61,629 nt of DNA. It comes from Deltaproteobacteria bacterium. Lineage in GTDB: Bacteria; Myxococcota_A; Polyangia; Polyangiales; Ga0077539. This document shows, piece after piece, positions 32,437 to 41,811 of this stretch. The stretch spans positions 1 through 61,629 of the forward strand of contig JAUXYJ010000064.1 of NCBI GenBank assembly GCA_030694465.1, given 5' to 3'. Numbering within the stretch: position 1 is the first letter of the stretch; each line of letters opens with the position of its first letter. Under the pieces are notes generated by a model, which was given only the letters and a program-made list of their open reading frames with translations, was not told the DNA's origin and ran no database searches. A program made the translations under genes and the position numbers.

Positions 32437-34770
32437 ATGAGCCTTCGACAGCCCGAGCTCTTTGCACTCCCACTGGTCCCTGCGCCCGCGATGTACGTCG
32501 AGGTCGCGGTCCCGCTGCCGGTGCGTGGCGCGTTTACCTACGGTGTCCCCGCAGGGATTACGCGCAACATCGCGCCGGGTGCGCGGGTCGTCGTGCCCTT
32601 TGGATCTCAGCGCTTGGTGGGCTATGTGCTGAGCGTTTCTCCAACGCTAAGCCCAAACCTGGACCCCGAGCGCATCAAGCGCGTGGTCTCGGTGCTCGAC
32701 GAAGAGCCCATCTTCTCTGAAGAGCTCTTGAAGTTCTTGCGCGAGGCCGCGGACTATTATCTCTATCCCTTGGGCGAGGTGCTCCGCACTGCGGCGCCCG
32801 CGGTCGATCGTCGCGAGAAAAAAGCGATCGGCCAAGACAGTGTCACAGGCAAAAAGCACGCGCTCCGTGCGCGTTGGGCCACCGTGCGCGAAGAGACCTT
32901 CGTCAAACTCGCGCCCAGCACCGACGAGTCTCGGCCTACGCTGCGCGGAGACAAGCAAGCGCAGGTGCTCGCGATTTTAGCTGCTCGCGGAGAGGTCTCG
33001 CTCACGGAGCTTAAGGCTCACGTCAAGTCCGCCCGCGAGGTCGTCGAGCGCCTCGCCGCCCGCTCGCTCGTCGAGGTCGAACGCCGCGAAATCGACGCAG
33101 ATCCCTTCTTTGGGCAGCCTATCGCCCGCGACGTCGCGCCAAAGCTCACGCCCGCACAGAGCGCAGCGGCCGAGTCCATCGTCGAGTCCGTCCGCCAGCA
33201 CCAGCGCGACACGTTCTTGCTCCACGGCGTGACCGGCTCGGGCAAGACTGAGGTCTATCTTCGCGCGGTCGACGCAGTGCAGCGTGCGGGGCGCGGTGCG
33301 CTGATTTTGGTCCCTGAGATCGCGCTCACACCCCAGCTGGTCAACCGCTATCGGGCGCGCTTTGGCGACGACCTCGCGGTGCTTCATTCGGGCATCAAAG
33401 ACCAAGAGCGACACGCGATGTGGCGCAAGTTGCACAGCGGCGAATGTCGCGTGGCCATCGGCGCGCGCTCGGCCGTATTTGCACCGATCCGTGATCTCGG
33501 GTTGGTGCTCGTCGACGAAGAGCACGACCCGAGCTTTAAGCAAGACGACAAGTTTCGCTATCACGGCCGTGACTTGGCGCTCTTGCGCGCGCATCGCGCC
33601 AACGCGGTGTGCGTCTTGGGCAGCGCGACCCCCTCGATTGAGAGCTTCTTTGCGGCCTCCGAGGGACGGTATCGCTTGCTACAGTTGCCCGAGCGCGCGA
33701 CCAACGCGCCCTTGCCTGCGGTCGAGATTGTCGACCTCCGCAAGGTCGGGCGCCGAGGTCCAACGGGACACGATTTGCTCTCGCTCCCCTTGGTGCGCGC
33801 GCTCGATGAGACGCTCGACCGGGGCGAGCAGGCGATCTTGTTTCTCAATCGCCGAGGGTTTGCGCCCAGCGTCCGCTGTGGTGGTTGCGGCAAGACCACG
33901 CAGTGCCCGTCGTGCTCGGTCGCGTTGGTGTTGCATCGCCGCGAGGGCGCGCTGAGGTGTCACTACTGTGACTTCACGGTGCCCTACGTGGGCGTGTGTA
34001 TTTCGTGTCAATCGACAGATGTTTCGCTCATCGGTGTGGGCACCGAGAAGCTCGAACAGAACATCGTGAGCGCGTTTCCGAGGGCGCGTGTCGGGCGCTT
34101 GGATCGGGACATCGCGTCAGGCGCAGGCGCCGAGGTCGTGCTCTCGAAGCTCCGGCGCAACGAGCTCGATATCCTCGTCGGGACGCAGATGGTCACCAAG
34201 GGACATGACTTTCCGAGGGTGACCTTGGTGGGCGTGATCGAGGCCGACGCGTCGCTCGCGCTGCCGGATTTTCGCGCGTGTGAGCGCACGTTTCAGCTGC
34301 TCTCTCAGGTGGCCGGTCGCGCAGGGCGCAAAGACCTCTATGGTCGTGTAATTATTCAGACTTTTCAGCCTGGGCACCCCGTGCTTGAGCGCACCAAACA
34401 CCACGACTACGAGGGCTTCTACCACGACGAAATCGCCGCACGCCGAGAGCTCCATTACCCTCCCTACGGTCGCCTCGCGGCGCTGCGATTGGACTCGCTC
34501 GATCCCCTGCGGGTGGCCTCGGTAGCCGAGAGCATCGCGCGCACCCTCCGCGAAGACCCCGAGGTCACCCGTGGCGCGGTCCGCGTGCTCGGCCCCGCGC
34601 CCTCGCCCATTGAGCGCGTGCGCTCACGCACCCGTATGCAGGCGCTCTTGAGCGCGATCGAGCGCCCGCCCTTGCGAAGGGTGCTCTTGCGCTTGGCCGA
34701 TCGGCTTGAGCGTGAGCCCCCGTCCGGCGTGCGCGTGGTGATCGACGTCGACCCGATCCACATGCTCTGA
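32437..34770 (+). CDS. priA: Primosomal protein N' (replication restart helicase PriA)
   Basis: A 777-residue helicase that reloads the replisome at stalled forks. The N-terminal DNA-binding domain starts near Y-V-E-V-A-V-P-L-P-V. The helicase core has Walker A G-V-T-G-S-G-K-T, motif II D-E-E-H-D-P-S-F-K-Q, motif III G-S-A-T-P-S, and motif VI Q-V-A-G-R-A-G-R. The zinc-binding insert is complete, with eight Cys in C-G-G-C, C-P-S-C, C-H-Y-C and C-I-S-C pairs. The start follows a 123-base gap after the Cys-rich lipoprotein and is a plain ATG. It converges on glgX with 7 bases between stops. Confidence 0.95.
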   Translation: MSLRQPELFALPLVPAPAMYVEVAVPLPVRGAFTYGVPAGITRNIAPGARVVVPFGSQRLVGYVLSVSPTLSPNLDPERIKRVVSVLDEEPIFSEELLKFLREAADYYLYPLGEVLRTAAPAVDRREKKAIGQDSVTGKKHALRARWATVREETFVKLAPSTDESRPTLRGDKQAQVLAILAARGEVSLTELKAHVKSAREVVERLAARSLVEVERREIDADPFFGQPIARDVAPKLTPAQSAAAESIVESVRQHQRDTFLLHGVTGSGKTEVYLRAVDAVQRAGRGALILVPEIALTPQLVNRYRARFGDDLAVLHSGIKDQERHAMWRKLHSGECRVAIGARSAVFAPIRDLGLVLVDEEHDPSFKQDDKFRYHGRDLALLRAHRANAVCVLGSATPSIESFFAASEGRYRLLQLPERATNAPLPAVEIVDLRKVGRRGPTGHDLLSLPLVRALDETLDRGEQAILFLNRRGFAPSVRCGGCGKTTQCPSCSVALVLHRREGALRCHYCDFTVPYVGVCISCQSTDVSLIGVGTEKLEQNIVSAFPRARVGRLDRDIASGAGAEVVLSKLRRNELDILVGTQMVTKGHDFPRVTLVGVIEADASLALPDFRACERTFQLLSQVAGRAGRKDLYGRVIIQTFQPGHPVLERTKHHDYEGFYHDEIAARRELHYPPYGRLAALRLDSLDPLRVASVAESIARTLREDPEVTRGAVRVLGPAPSPIERVRSRTRMQALLSAIERPPLRRVLLRLADRLEREPPSGVRVVIDVDPIHML

Positions 34771-34777
34771 GTCGCTC

Positions 34778-36916
34778 TCAGGGCCTCGACAAGCGCCCGC
34801 TGGCGTCTGCGCGTGCGGTGTGCGCGATGGCGCTCCCGACGAGCACCACGAGGGCGCGAGGGGCCATCGTGTACGTCACATGCGCGCGCAGCCTGGCGTC
34901 AAACGGGAGCCGCTCGCTCACCGTGTCCACCGCGGTCCAATAGTGTTGTGGGTGCGTGCGCGTGGGCAGGGTGAAGGTCACGTCGTTGTCCGTGGGGTTG
35001 CACAGCCAGATCACCGCGTCTTCGAGCCCGAGCGCGCCGGACATCAGCACGCCGAGGGTGTGCTCGTCGGTGTCTCGCCAGCGCCGCGGTTCGAGCTCAA
35101 CGCCATCGCAGCCAAACCAAAACACGTCCGCGACGCCGTGGTTTTCGTGGCCTTGTCGCAAGAACATCGCGCGCCGCGGGGGCACCAGGTGCTTGCGCAG
35201 CGCGATCATGCCGCGCACCCAATCGAGCCACCCTGCGTGCTTGGCGGCGAGGCTCCAGTCCATCCAAGACGTGGCGTCGTCGAGGCAGTACGGGTTGTTG
35301 TTGCCGCCCTGTGTACGCAACATTTCGTCCCCGTGAGACAGCATCGGGACGCCCAGGGACAACAGCAATGTCACGAGCATATTGCGCGCCGAGCGCTGCC
35401 TCGCGTCGGTCACATCCACGCGGTCCGTGGGGCCCTCGAGACCGTGGTTGTCTCCGTGCTCGAAGTCTGTGCCGTCGCGGTTGTTCTCGCCGTTGCGCTC
35501 GTTGTGTTTGCGCGCGTACGAGACCAAATCGCGCAGGGTGAACCCGTCGTGCGCGGTTACGAAATTGATGCCCGCGGTCGCGCCGCGGTGTGTGCTGGCG
35601 AAGAGGTCGCTTGAGCCCGCCACGCGCGATGCAAACACGTCTCGCATGTGCCCAGTGCGAGCGAGCCAATAGCGCCGGGTGGTGTCCCGAAACGAACCGT
35701 TCCACTCGCGCATCGGGTGTGCAAATTGGCCGAGACGGTAGCCCGCCGGGCCGAGGTCCCAGGGCTCTGCGATGAGCTTTGCGCGCGAAAGAACCGGGTC
35801 ATTTGCGATCGCTGCAAACAGCGCGCTCTCAGGCACAAACGTGCCGTTCTGTCCTCGTGCGAGTGCGGGCGCCAGATCAAAGCGAAACCCATCGATGTGA
35901 AACTCTTGCACCCAGTACCGTAGCGAATCGAGCACCAAGCGAAGCGCGGAGGGCTTGGACAAATCCAGCGAATTTCCGGTGCCAGTGACGTCTTCGTAGC
36001 GTGACTTTTGCGTCTCACGAAGGCGGTAGTATCCCGCGTTGTCCACGCCGCGCAGCGAGAGCGTAGCGCCGAGGTGGTTGCCCTCGCACGTGTGGTTGTA
36101 GACCACGTCGAGCAGCACTTCGATGCCCGCGCGGTGCATCGCGCGGACCATCTCTTTGCACTCGATCACTTGTTGCCCATGCCGTCCTGACGCGCTGTAT
36201 CGCCCGGCGGGCGCAAAGAACCCTAGCGTCGAGTAGCCCCAGTAATTGCGCGACCCGCGCGCGATGAGATGTCGCTCGTCGCCGATCTCTTGGATGGGCA
36301 TGAGCTCTACCGCGGTCACGCCGAGAGACTGCAAATGCGCGATCACTGCGGGGTCGCTCATCCCGGCGTACGTCCCGCGAAACATCTCGGGGACCGTCGG
36401 GTGCCGCGCCGTCATGCCCTTGACGTGGCACTCATAAATCACAGTGTTTTTCCAGGGAGTTCGCGGGTGTGTGTCATCGCCCCAGTCAAAGTGCGGGTCG
36501 ATCACGACGCCCTTCGGAGCCACGCGCGCGCTGTCTTCGTGCGACACGGCCGCGGTCTCGAGATCACTCGCGAGGATGTCGTACGAGTAGAGCTCGTGGG
36601 ACCAACGCGGCTCGTTCGCGACGGCCCTCGCGTACGGATCGAGCAGCACTTTGCTCGCGTCAAAACGGTGCCCGCGGTCGGGATCGAATGGGCCGTGCAC
36701 ACGCAGACCGTAGAGCTGCCCGGCGCGCACGTTTTCGACGTGCCGTGTGTAGACCCCGTCAGAGCCGCGCTGCATCGGCACGCGAAGCGATTCGCGCGAG
36801 TCTTCGCGGTCAAACAGGCACAGCTCGACGCCGGTGGCGTTGGTCGCGCGGAGCGCAAAGTGGGTCCCGTGCTCGGTGAGCGTGGCTCCGAGCGGCGGGA
36901 GGTCGTCGTCGATCAT
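34778..36916 (-). CDS. glgX: Glycogen debranching enzyme GlgX
   Basis: A 712-residue GH13 isoamylase-type enzyme that hydrolyses alpha-1,6 branches left by glycogen phosphorylase. It has an N-terminal CBM48 domain (about 5-150), then the TIM barrel with V-L-L-D-V-V-Y-N-H-T, D-G-F-R-F-D-L-A (catalytic Asp), L-I-A-E-P-W-D (acid Glu), and T-A-H-D-G-F-T-L-R-D. The GlgX-specific R-N-G-E-N-N-R-D-G and G-G-N-N-N-P-Y-C segments are present. The ATG overlaps the preceding barrel gene stop by four bases. The frame is open farther upstream, but the family starts near M-I-D-D-D-L-P-P-L-G-A-T. Confidence 0.92.
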   Translation of the reverse strand: MIDDDLPPLGATLTEHGTHFALRATNATGVELCLFDREDSRESLRVPMQRGSDGVYTRHVENVRAGQLYGLRVHGPFDPDRGHRFDASKVLLDPYARAVANEPRWSHELYSYDILASDLETAAVSHEDSARVAPKGVVIDPHFDWGDDTHPRTPWKNTVIYECHVKGMTARHPTVPEMFRGTYAGMSDPAVIAHLQSLGVTAVELMPIQEIGDERHLIARGSRNYWGYSTLGFFAPAGRYSASGRHGQQVIECKEMVRAMHRAGIEVLLDVVYNHTCEGNHLGATLSLRGVDNAGYYRLRETQKSRYEDVTGTGNSLDLSKPSALRLVLDSLRYWVQEFHIDGFRFDLAPALARGQNGTFVPESALFAAIANDPVLSRAKLIAEPWDLGPAGYRLGQFAHPMREWNGSFRDTTRRYWLARTGHMRDVFASRVAGSSDLFASTHRGATAGINFVTAHDGFTLRDLVSYARKHNERNGENNRDGTDFEHGDNHGLEGPTDRVDVTDARQRSARNMLVTLLLSLGVPMLSHGDEMLRTQGGNNNPYCLDDATSWMDWSLAAKHAGWLDWVRGMIALRKHLVPPRRAMFLRQGHENHGVADVFWFGCDGVELEPRRWRDTDEHTLGVLMSGALGLEDAVIWLCNPTDNDVTFTLPTRTHPQHYWTAVDTVSERLPFDARLRAHVTYTMAPRALVVLVGSAIAHTARADASGRLSRP

Positions 36917-38151
36917 CGGCCTCGTGGATACAAGAGATCGCCGCGAAACGAGAAGCCCGCTGCGATGTAGGGCAGCGATGCCGAGGCGTAGTCCCCGCGA
37001 GGCGTCGTGCTCCCGAGGGCCTGGTCGATCGCGTTGGGTCCGCCTGTGCGATAGCGATGCTGCATCCACCATTGCACCGCGACGAAGACGGTGGGTGCGT
37101 TGAATCGCGCGTGATGTGACTCGCGAAAGTTGTACGCAATGATCGGACCAAAGCGATGCATGGGCCCGTTGGGGTCTGCGTACTCGTTGCAGCCTGCTGC
37201 GTCGGTTCCGCGCTGAAGTGCGCCGCTACCTGCGCAAAAATCGGTGCGCTCGAAGTCGAGCTTGTTCCAGAAGGCTTGGGTGTACGAGTGGCGCAGGCCG
37301 ATCGTCAGCCCAGCGCCCTCGGGCGAGTACAAGACGTCCGAGTCAATGTGCGCAAACCACCCGTTCGAGGGCAGCAAGAGATCATAGAGAATGTCGTACC
37401 AGACGCGTGTCCCACGGCGCTCGCCCACGTTGGACATGGGGCTGGCAGGGTCCATCACCGACTGGCCGGCATCGGGGACTCGCGTGTTCATTGCGACATA
37501 AAATGCGCGGGCATTTGAGCGGACGACGAGCGAATTTCCTACGCGAAGCTGCAAGAGCGCACCAAACGAGAGCTGCGTCCCCGTGGTCGCATAGGCCCAC
37601 TTGTTGGGCGTCCCCTGGTCTTGCTCACGGTCGCTCGCGCGAGCCTGCGGGCTGTTCCAGCTCTGCACTGTGTCGAAGCTGCCAAACGAGCCGATAAACT
37701 CGTAGCCCGCCGAGAGATTGAGGATGGCCAGCGGCTGAATCTCAGCGATCGCTCCCACGCGCGCCCACGCAGGCGAAATGGTCGCCACCGGAGTGATCGC
37801 CACAAACGACTCGCGAAAAAGGGTGGCGAGGTCTTGATACAAGCGCGACCGGTACGAAGCGCGGATTTCGCTGTATAATCCCAGCGGATTGAGCCTCAGC
37901 GCGGTGACACTTCGATAGCTCCAATAATTGCGACGCAAGAGCTCTTCGTCGTCGTTGGTCGCCGGCGGCCGCAGAGGGTCCGGTGTCGCGCGGCGTGTGC
38001 GGGTGGCCAGCGCGCTCCCTGGAGTCGAGAAAGAGAGCCCTTGCGACTGGGCGGACGCATGCCGCGGCGCAATTGCAACGCCCGCCGCCATCGTCGCAGC
38101 AAGCACCATGAGACATCGCGTGGTCTGACGCGCTCGTCCTGTCACTGTCAT
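36913..38151 (-). CDS. Predicted outer-membrane beta-barrel protein
   Basis: A 412-residue protein with a signal peptide ending near R-H-A-S-A-Q-S. After a short linker it shows alternating hydrophobic/polar strands with aromatic ends, terminating in a strand ending near S-F-R-G-D-L-L-Y-P-R-G-R. Two Cys (C-A-G-S-G and G-C-N-E-Y) may bond in one loop. No transporter family was recognised. An AGATC-TCC type Shine-Dalgarno precedes the ATG at 38151. The stop overlaps the glgX start, an odd pairing of a surface protein with a cytosolic glycogen enzyme; it might take up maltodextrins, but nothing in the barrel shows that. Confidence 0.6.
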   Translation of the reverse strand: MTVTGRARQTTRCLMVLAATMAAGVAIAPRHASAQSQGLSFSTPGSALATRTRRATPDPLRPPATNDDEELLRRNYWSYRSVTALRLNPLGLYSEIRASYRSRLYQDLATLFRESFVAITPVATISPAWARVGAIAEIQPLAILNLSAGYEFIGSFGSFDTVQSWNSPQARASDREQDQGTPNKWAYATTGTQLSFGALLQLRVGNSLVVRSNARAFYVAMNTRVPDAGQSVMDPASPMSNVGERRGTRVWYDILYDLLLPSNGWFAHIDSDVLYSPEGAGLTIGLRHSYTQAFWNKLDFERTDFCAGSGALQRGTDAAGCNEYADPNGPMHRFGPIIAYNFRESHHARFNAPTVFVAVQWWMQHRYRTGGPNAIDQALGSTTPRGDYASASLPYIAAGFSFRGDLLYPRGR

Positions 38152-38372
38152 CGCAGAGATCTCCTCCAGAAGCGTTTCGCTGAACACGCTCGCGCGCGCC
38201 GGCCTTGCTTGCCGCGACACGCTCACCATGCGCTGAGCGTATCTCTCGTCCAGCGGACGCTACCCGAACTTCGCGCGTGAGTGAAAACGAATGTGATTTG
38301 CCCAACGAATCGTCAGCGCTCGGTGCCCACCTTTGTCCCGAGGCGCTCGTGTGAAACAATGCGTGTCGTTGT
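38152..38372. promoter_or_regulatory. Divergent promoter region between barrel and lipase genes
   Basis: The 221 bases lie between two genes facing away from each other, so both promoters should be here. GGAGAT (complement of 38159-38164) is the Shine-Dalgarno of the barrel gene. No clear -35/-10 pair or operator palindrome was identified. Confidence 0.3.
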
Positions 38373-39146
38373 ATGTCCTCGTCCCTGATGCACGCTCGCC
38401 GCGCGATGCTCTCGGTGGGTGCGTTGGCGCTCGCGTGCCCTCGCGCGGGATCTCGCCTCCGCAATCGCAGCACGCCGGTGTTGCTCGTCCACGGGATGTT
38501 CGCAGACCACCATGCGATGGAACCCCTGCGAAATGCGCTGCGAATGGATGGTTTTATCCACCTCGACGCGGTAGATCTTCGTCCCGTCGATGGCAGCGTT
38601 GGCCTCGCCGTGCTCGCGACGCAGCTCGACGCAGCCGCGCGCGCGCTCTTGCGGCGTACACGCGCGAGCAGGCTCGACGTGGTGGGATACAGCCTCGGAG
38701 CCATGGTGGCGCGCTACTGGATCCAGCGAAACAGCGGGCAAATTCGCACGCGCCGGTTTATCTCGATCGCAGGCCCGCATCACGGCGTAATCGGCGGGCT
38801 CTTCTCGGGGACGACCTTGGCGGGCGAGCTGAGACCCGCGAGCGCGATGTTGGCCTCGCTCGACCGCGACAACGACCCCTGGGGACCGGTCGAGGTGGCC
38901 TCGTTCTTCTCTCCGTTGGATCTGGTGATCGTCCCTACTGAGACCACAATCTTGCGCAAATCACGGGTCATTCGCGGGTTTTTGGCGCCCACGCATCACC
39001 ACATGGCCACCGACTCGCATGTGCTGCGCGCGGTGTGCGAGGTGTTGTCCTCGCAGCCCATGGCCGTGTCGTCGCAGATCCCCGAGCCCGCGGCGCTTAC
39101 CGAGCAAGTGCGTCACGCGGTGCGGACGCGGTCGCTCCATCGCTAG
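38373..39146 (+). CDS. Lipase-like alpha/beta hydrolase, exported
   Basis: A 257-residue protein. The leader has an Arg pair and ends G-A-L-A-L-A-C, so it may be a (Tat-like) lipoprotein. The hydrolase core starts with V-L-L-V-H-G-M-F-A-D (oxyanion loop). The nucleophile elbow is G-Y-S-L-G-A; a candidate acid is Asp in F-S-P-L-D-L-V-I; the His is in the T-H-H-H-M-A-T-D-S-H region. I-S-I-A-G-P-H-H-G is typical of triacylglycerol-lipase and PGAP1-like members. It probably hydrolyses lipid esters at the cell envelope. It converges on the VWA gene with a 9-base gap. Confidence 0.78.
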   Translation: MSSSLMHARRAMLSVGALALACPRAGSRLRNRSTPVLLVHGMFADHHAMEPLRNALRMDGFIHLDAVDLRPVDGSVGLAVLATQLDAAARALLRRTRASRLDVVGYSLGAMVARYWIQRNSGQIRTRRFISIAGPHHGVIGGLFSGTTLAGELRPASAMLASLDRDNDPWGPVEVASFFSPLDLVIVPTETTILRKSRVIRGFLAPTHHHMATDSHVLRAVCEVLSSQPMAVSSQIPEPAALTEQVRHAVRTRSLHR

Positions 39147-39155
39147 CGCAATGGC

Positions 39156-40232
39156 TCAGACAGGGCGCTCCCAGTCCTCGACCTCGTACAAGAACTTGGT
39201 CCCGCCGATGAGCTTGCGGTTGTACGAAGTGGACTGGATAAACACGAGGTATTTATCGAAAAAGACTGGCTTGATGCGTGCTCGCTCGCCGACCTCAAGG
39301 CCGATCATCCGGCGCGCGTCGTCGCCGCTAAAGAACTCGCCCGACGCCCGGTCTTGCAAGATGACCTCTTTGCGCTCTTGGACGAGCTCGCTCTTGGTGA
39401 GCTGATAGAAGCCGCGGCCGGGTTTAAACGACGCGCCTTGTGACTCGACGAAGGGCCGAATGACCACGTCGCTGTCCACATCGAGGATCTGAAAGCGCCC
39501 GCTCGGAACACCCTGCAGCCCGTCAACACGTGCTTCGACTTTGACCTCACGGCCGAGCATAGTGCTGAAGATCGAGTTAAGAGATTTGTTCATGCGCTTC
39601 TCGCGCACGACCTCTTCTTCGAACTTCTGCAGTTGCTCGTCGCTGACCTGCTTGTACGCCACCGCCAGCACGAGGTCGGTGATGTACGAGAACTGATCGA
39701 GCGTGAGATAGAACCCGCCGCCGAGCTTGGCAATTTGCTCGTAGAACTTCTTGCTGTGCTTACGAATGCCTGGCATCGCGTGCACGCCGTACACATGGAC
39801 GCCAGCCTCGAGCAGCAGGTTGAGCTCGTTGCGCCAGTCGACCTTGTCTTTGTTTTGCTTGTCGTTGGGCTCGTGCGGGACGTCGTCGCCGATGAGCACG
39901 ACTACTTTGTTTCGGCCCGCGGTCCAGTTCATCGAGCGCGCAGTGTGCAGGGCTTGCTCGTACGCCTCGGGGAGGTCTCCGCCGCCGGTCTGCGGCGCCG
40001 AATTGATAAACTTGACGACCTTCTTCTCGTCGTCGGTCAAGTCCATCATGGTGATCATCTTGTCGCCGTCGCAGTAATCCCCATGCGAAATCACTCCGAC
40101 ACGCAACCCTGGGATCTCTTTGAACAAGCGCTTGACCACGCCCTCGGCTGAGCGCCGAAGCTGCGTGAGACACGGGTACATGCTCCCCGTGGTGTCAAAA
40201 GAGATCACAAGCTCGACTGCTTCCGTTGTCAT
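39156..40232 (-). CDS. VWA (von Willebrand type A) domain protein
   Basis: A 358-residue cytoplasmic protein without a signal peptide. Residues about 6-195 form a VWA domain: the MIDAS motif appears as D-T-T-G-S-M near residue 13, with a conserved Gly/Asp cluster G-D-Y-C-D-G-D and the T-G-G-G-D-L-P-E-A loop. The C-terminal 150 residues hold a second, unrecognised domain (S-G-R-F-Q-I-L-D-V, F-F-S-G-D-D-A-R-R-M-I-G-L). VWA proteins often pair with MoxR-type ATPases, but none is next to it. The ATG at 40232 is used because the upstream frame reads unlike protein. Confidence 0.75.
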   Translation of the reverse strand: MTTEAVELVISFDTTGSMYPCLTQLRRSAEGVVKRLFKEIPGLRVGVISHGDYCDGDKMITMMDLTDDEKKVVKFINSAPQTGGGDLPEAYEQALHTARSMNWTAGRNKVVVLIGDDVPHEPNDKQNKDKVDWRNELNLLLEAGVHVYGVHAMPGIRKHSKKFYEQIAKLGGGFYLTLDQFSYITDLVLAVAYKQVSDEQLQKFEEEVVREKRMNKSLNSIFSTMLGREVKVEARVDGLQGVPSGRFQILDVDSDVVIRPFVESQGASFKPGRGFYQLTKSELVQERKEVILQDRASGEFFSGDDARRMIGLEVGERARIKPVFFDKYLVFIQSTSYNRKLIGGTKFLYEVEDWERPV

Positions 40233-40500
40233 GACTGCCGTCTCCCTAACCAAACTGCAGAGCACCTACGCATCACCCTTGCGTGCATTTGTGCTCACCG
40301 TTCTTGATCGTTGTGTTGTGCGAAAGGACCCAATGCCACGCGCAAAGACACGCGCGGTGTGGCGATGGGTACGGATCAAACCACGCGATACTCTGATCGT
40401 CTACGCGAGATCGCGCGCGGTGTGACGTACTCTGTCAACTTGGTGCTTCTCCGCACTTTTGCATGCGCCGCGCACACTCTTCGCGTCGTTCTGGGGATCG

Positions 40501-41784
40501 ATGGACTCTCGCCAATTTGTTTTGTTCGTGACGCTCGCGGGGATGGCCTCGTGCCGCACCTCTGCGCGCGCGCCTGTCGCCGCAGTGAGCTCTGTTGGAG
40601 ACGCCCATGTCACAGCGCCCGCTGCCCTCCCCGAGGGCTTCGTCCGCGTGCAGACCCGCGCGGGACCTCTTGTGTTGCCCCCGCCCTATCACACCCCGAG
40701 CGTGAGCCACCCTGCGCACGTCGTCGCGCGCCCCCACGATGCCGCTCTGCGTGTCCCAGAGGGGTGCACTGTGACCCCGTTTGCGACGGGGTTAGCGCGG
40801 CCACGACAGCTCGCGGTCTCTCGCTACGGAGAGGTCTTTGTGACCGAAGTGGGCGCACAACGCGTGAGCCGCTGGGTGGACTCAGACAACGACGGGATCG
40901 CCGAAACTCACAGTGTATTTGCTGACGGATTGACGCTCCCCTATGGCGTCGTGGTGCACCCCGAGGGCTGGCTCTATGTGGCCAACACCAACGCGGTCCT
41001 GCGCTGGCCTCTGCGCCAAGGACAGACCCGCGCGCAGGGCCCCGCGGTCCGCGTGATGTCCCTCCCGGGGCTTGGGTACAACCAGCACTGGACGCGCGCG
41101 CTCGCGCTGAGCGCCGACGGGTCGCGCATGGTGGTCTCGGTGGGCAGCGAGACCAACGTCGAGGCCGAGTCCGACCCCATGCGTGGGGCGATCACCGAGT
41201 GTCACGCGGACGGGACCGAGTGCCATCGCTTTGCGGCGGGGATCCGCAACGCCACGGCGCTGCAGGTCCACCCCCAAACGGGCGCACTCTTTGCGGTCAA
41301 CAACGAGCGGGATGAGCTCGGCGATGATCTCCCGCCGGATGCGTTTTCGCGCATCGAACGCGGAGGATTCTACGGTTGGCCCTATGCGTACTGGGGGCCG
41401 CACGAGGACCCACGCAGGCGCGGGGAGCGAAGGGATCTCGTGGCGATCACGCGCGCGTTTGATGTCTCACTCGGGGCGCACAGCGCGCCCACGGGGCTCT
41501 TGCTCGCGACCCCGCACACGCTCGGAGGTCGCCTTGAGAGCGACGCCCTGGTGAGCCTCCACGGGTCATGGAACCGCAGCGAATTCATTGGCTATCACGT
41601 TGTGCGCGTGGGCATGCGCGGCGGCGAAGCGGTGGGCCCTGTCGTGCCCTGGATCACCGGGTGGACCGTGCACCCGGGAGCCGTGTGGGGGCGCCCCGCG
41701 GGGCTGGGAGAGCTGCCCGACGGGAGCGTCCTCGTGGTGGACGACACATCCAACACGGTCTTTCGGGTGAGCTGTTTGCCCTGA
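40501..41784 (+). CDS. Sorbosone-dehydrogenase-like beta-propeller lipoprotein
   Basis: A 427-residue protein. The signal sequence ends L-A-G-M-A-S-C. The mature part is a six-bladed propeller of the PQQ-dependent sugar/L-sorbosone dehydrogenase type: G-L-A-R-P-R-Q-L-A-V, G-D-x-F-V-T-E-like V-F-V-T-E-V-G-A, R-V-S-R-W, G-Y-N-Q-H-W-T-R, G-I-R-N-A-T-A-L, N-N-E-R-D-E-L-G-D-D and F-Y-G-W-P-Y. These enzymes oxidise sugars in the periplasm, but PQQ-binding residues cannot be confirmed by eye. The ATG at 40501 is chosen over a start at 40459 because it is adjacent to the signal sequence. It is divergent from the VWA gene (268-base gap). Confidence 0.75.
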   Translation: MDSRQFVLFVTLAGMASCRTSARAPVAAVSSVGDAHVTAPAALPEGFVRVQTRAGPLVLPPPYHTPSVSHPAHVVARPHDAALRVPEGCTVTPFATGLARPRQLAVSRYGEVFVTEVGAQRVSRWVDSDNDGIAETHSVFADGLTLPYGVVVHPEGWLYVANTNAVLRWPLRQGQTRAQGPAVRVMSLPGLGYNQHWTRALALSADGSRMVVSVGSETNVEAESDPMRGAITECHADGTECHRFAAGIRNATALQVHPQTGALFAVNNERDELGDDLPPDAFSRIERGGFYGWPYAYWGPHEDPRRRGERRDLVAITRAFDVSLGAHSAPTGLLLATPHTLGGRLESDALVSLHGSWNRSEFIGYHVVRVGMRGGEAVGPVVPWITGWTVHPGAVWGRPAGLGELPDGSVLVVDDTSNTVFRVSCLP

Positions 41785-41811
41785 AAAAACACAGCATCTA
41801 TCGCGCTGTTG

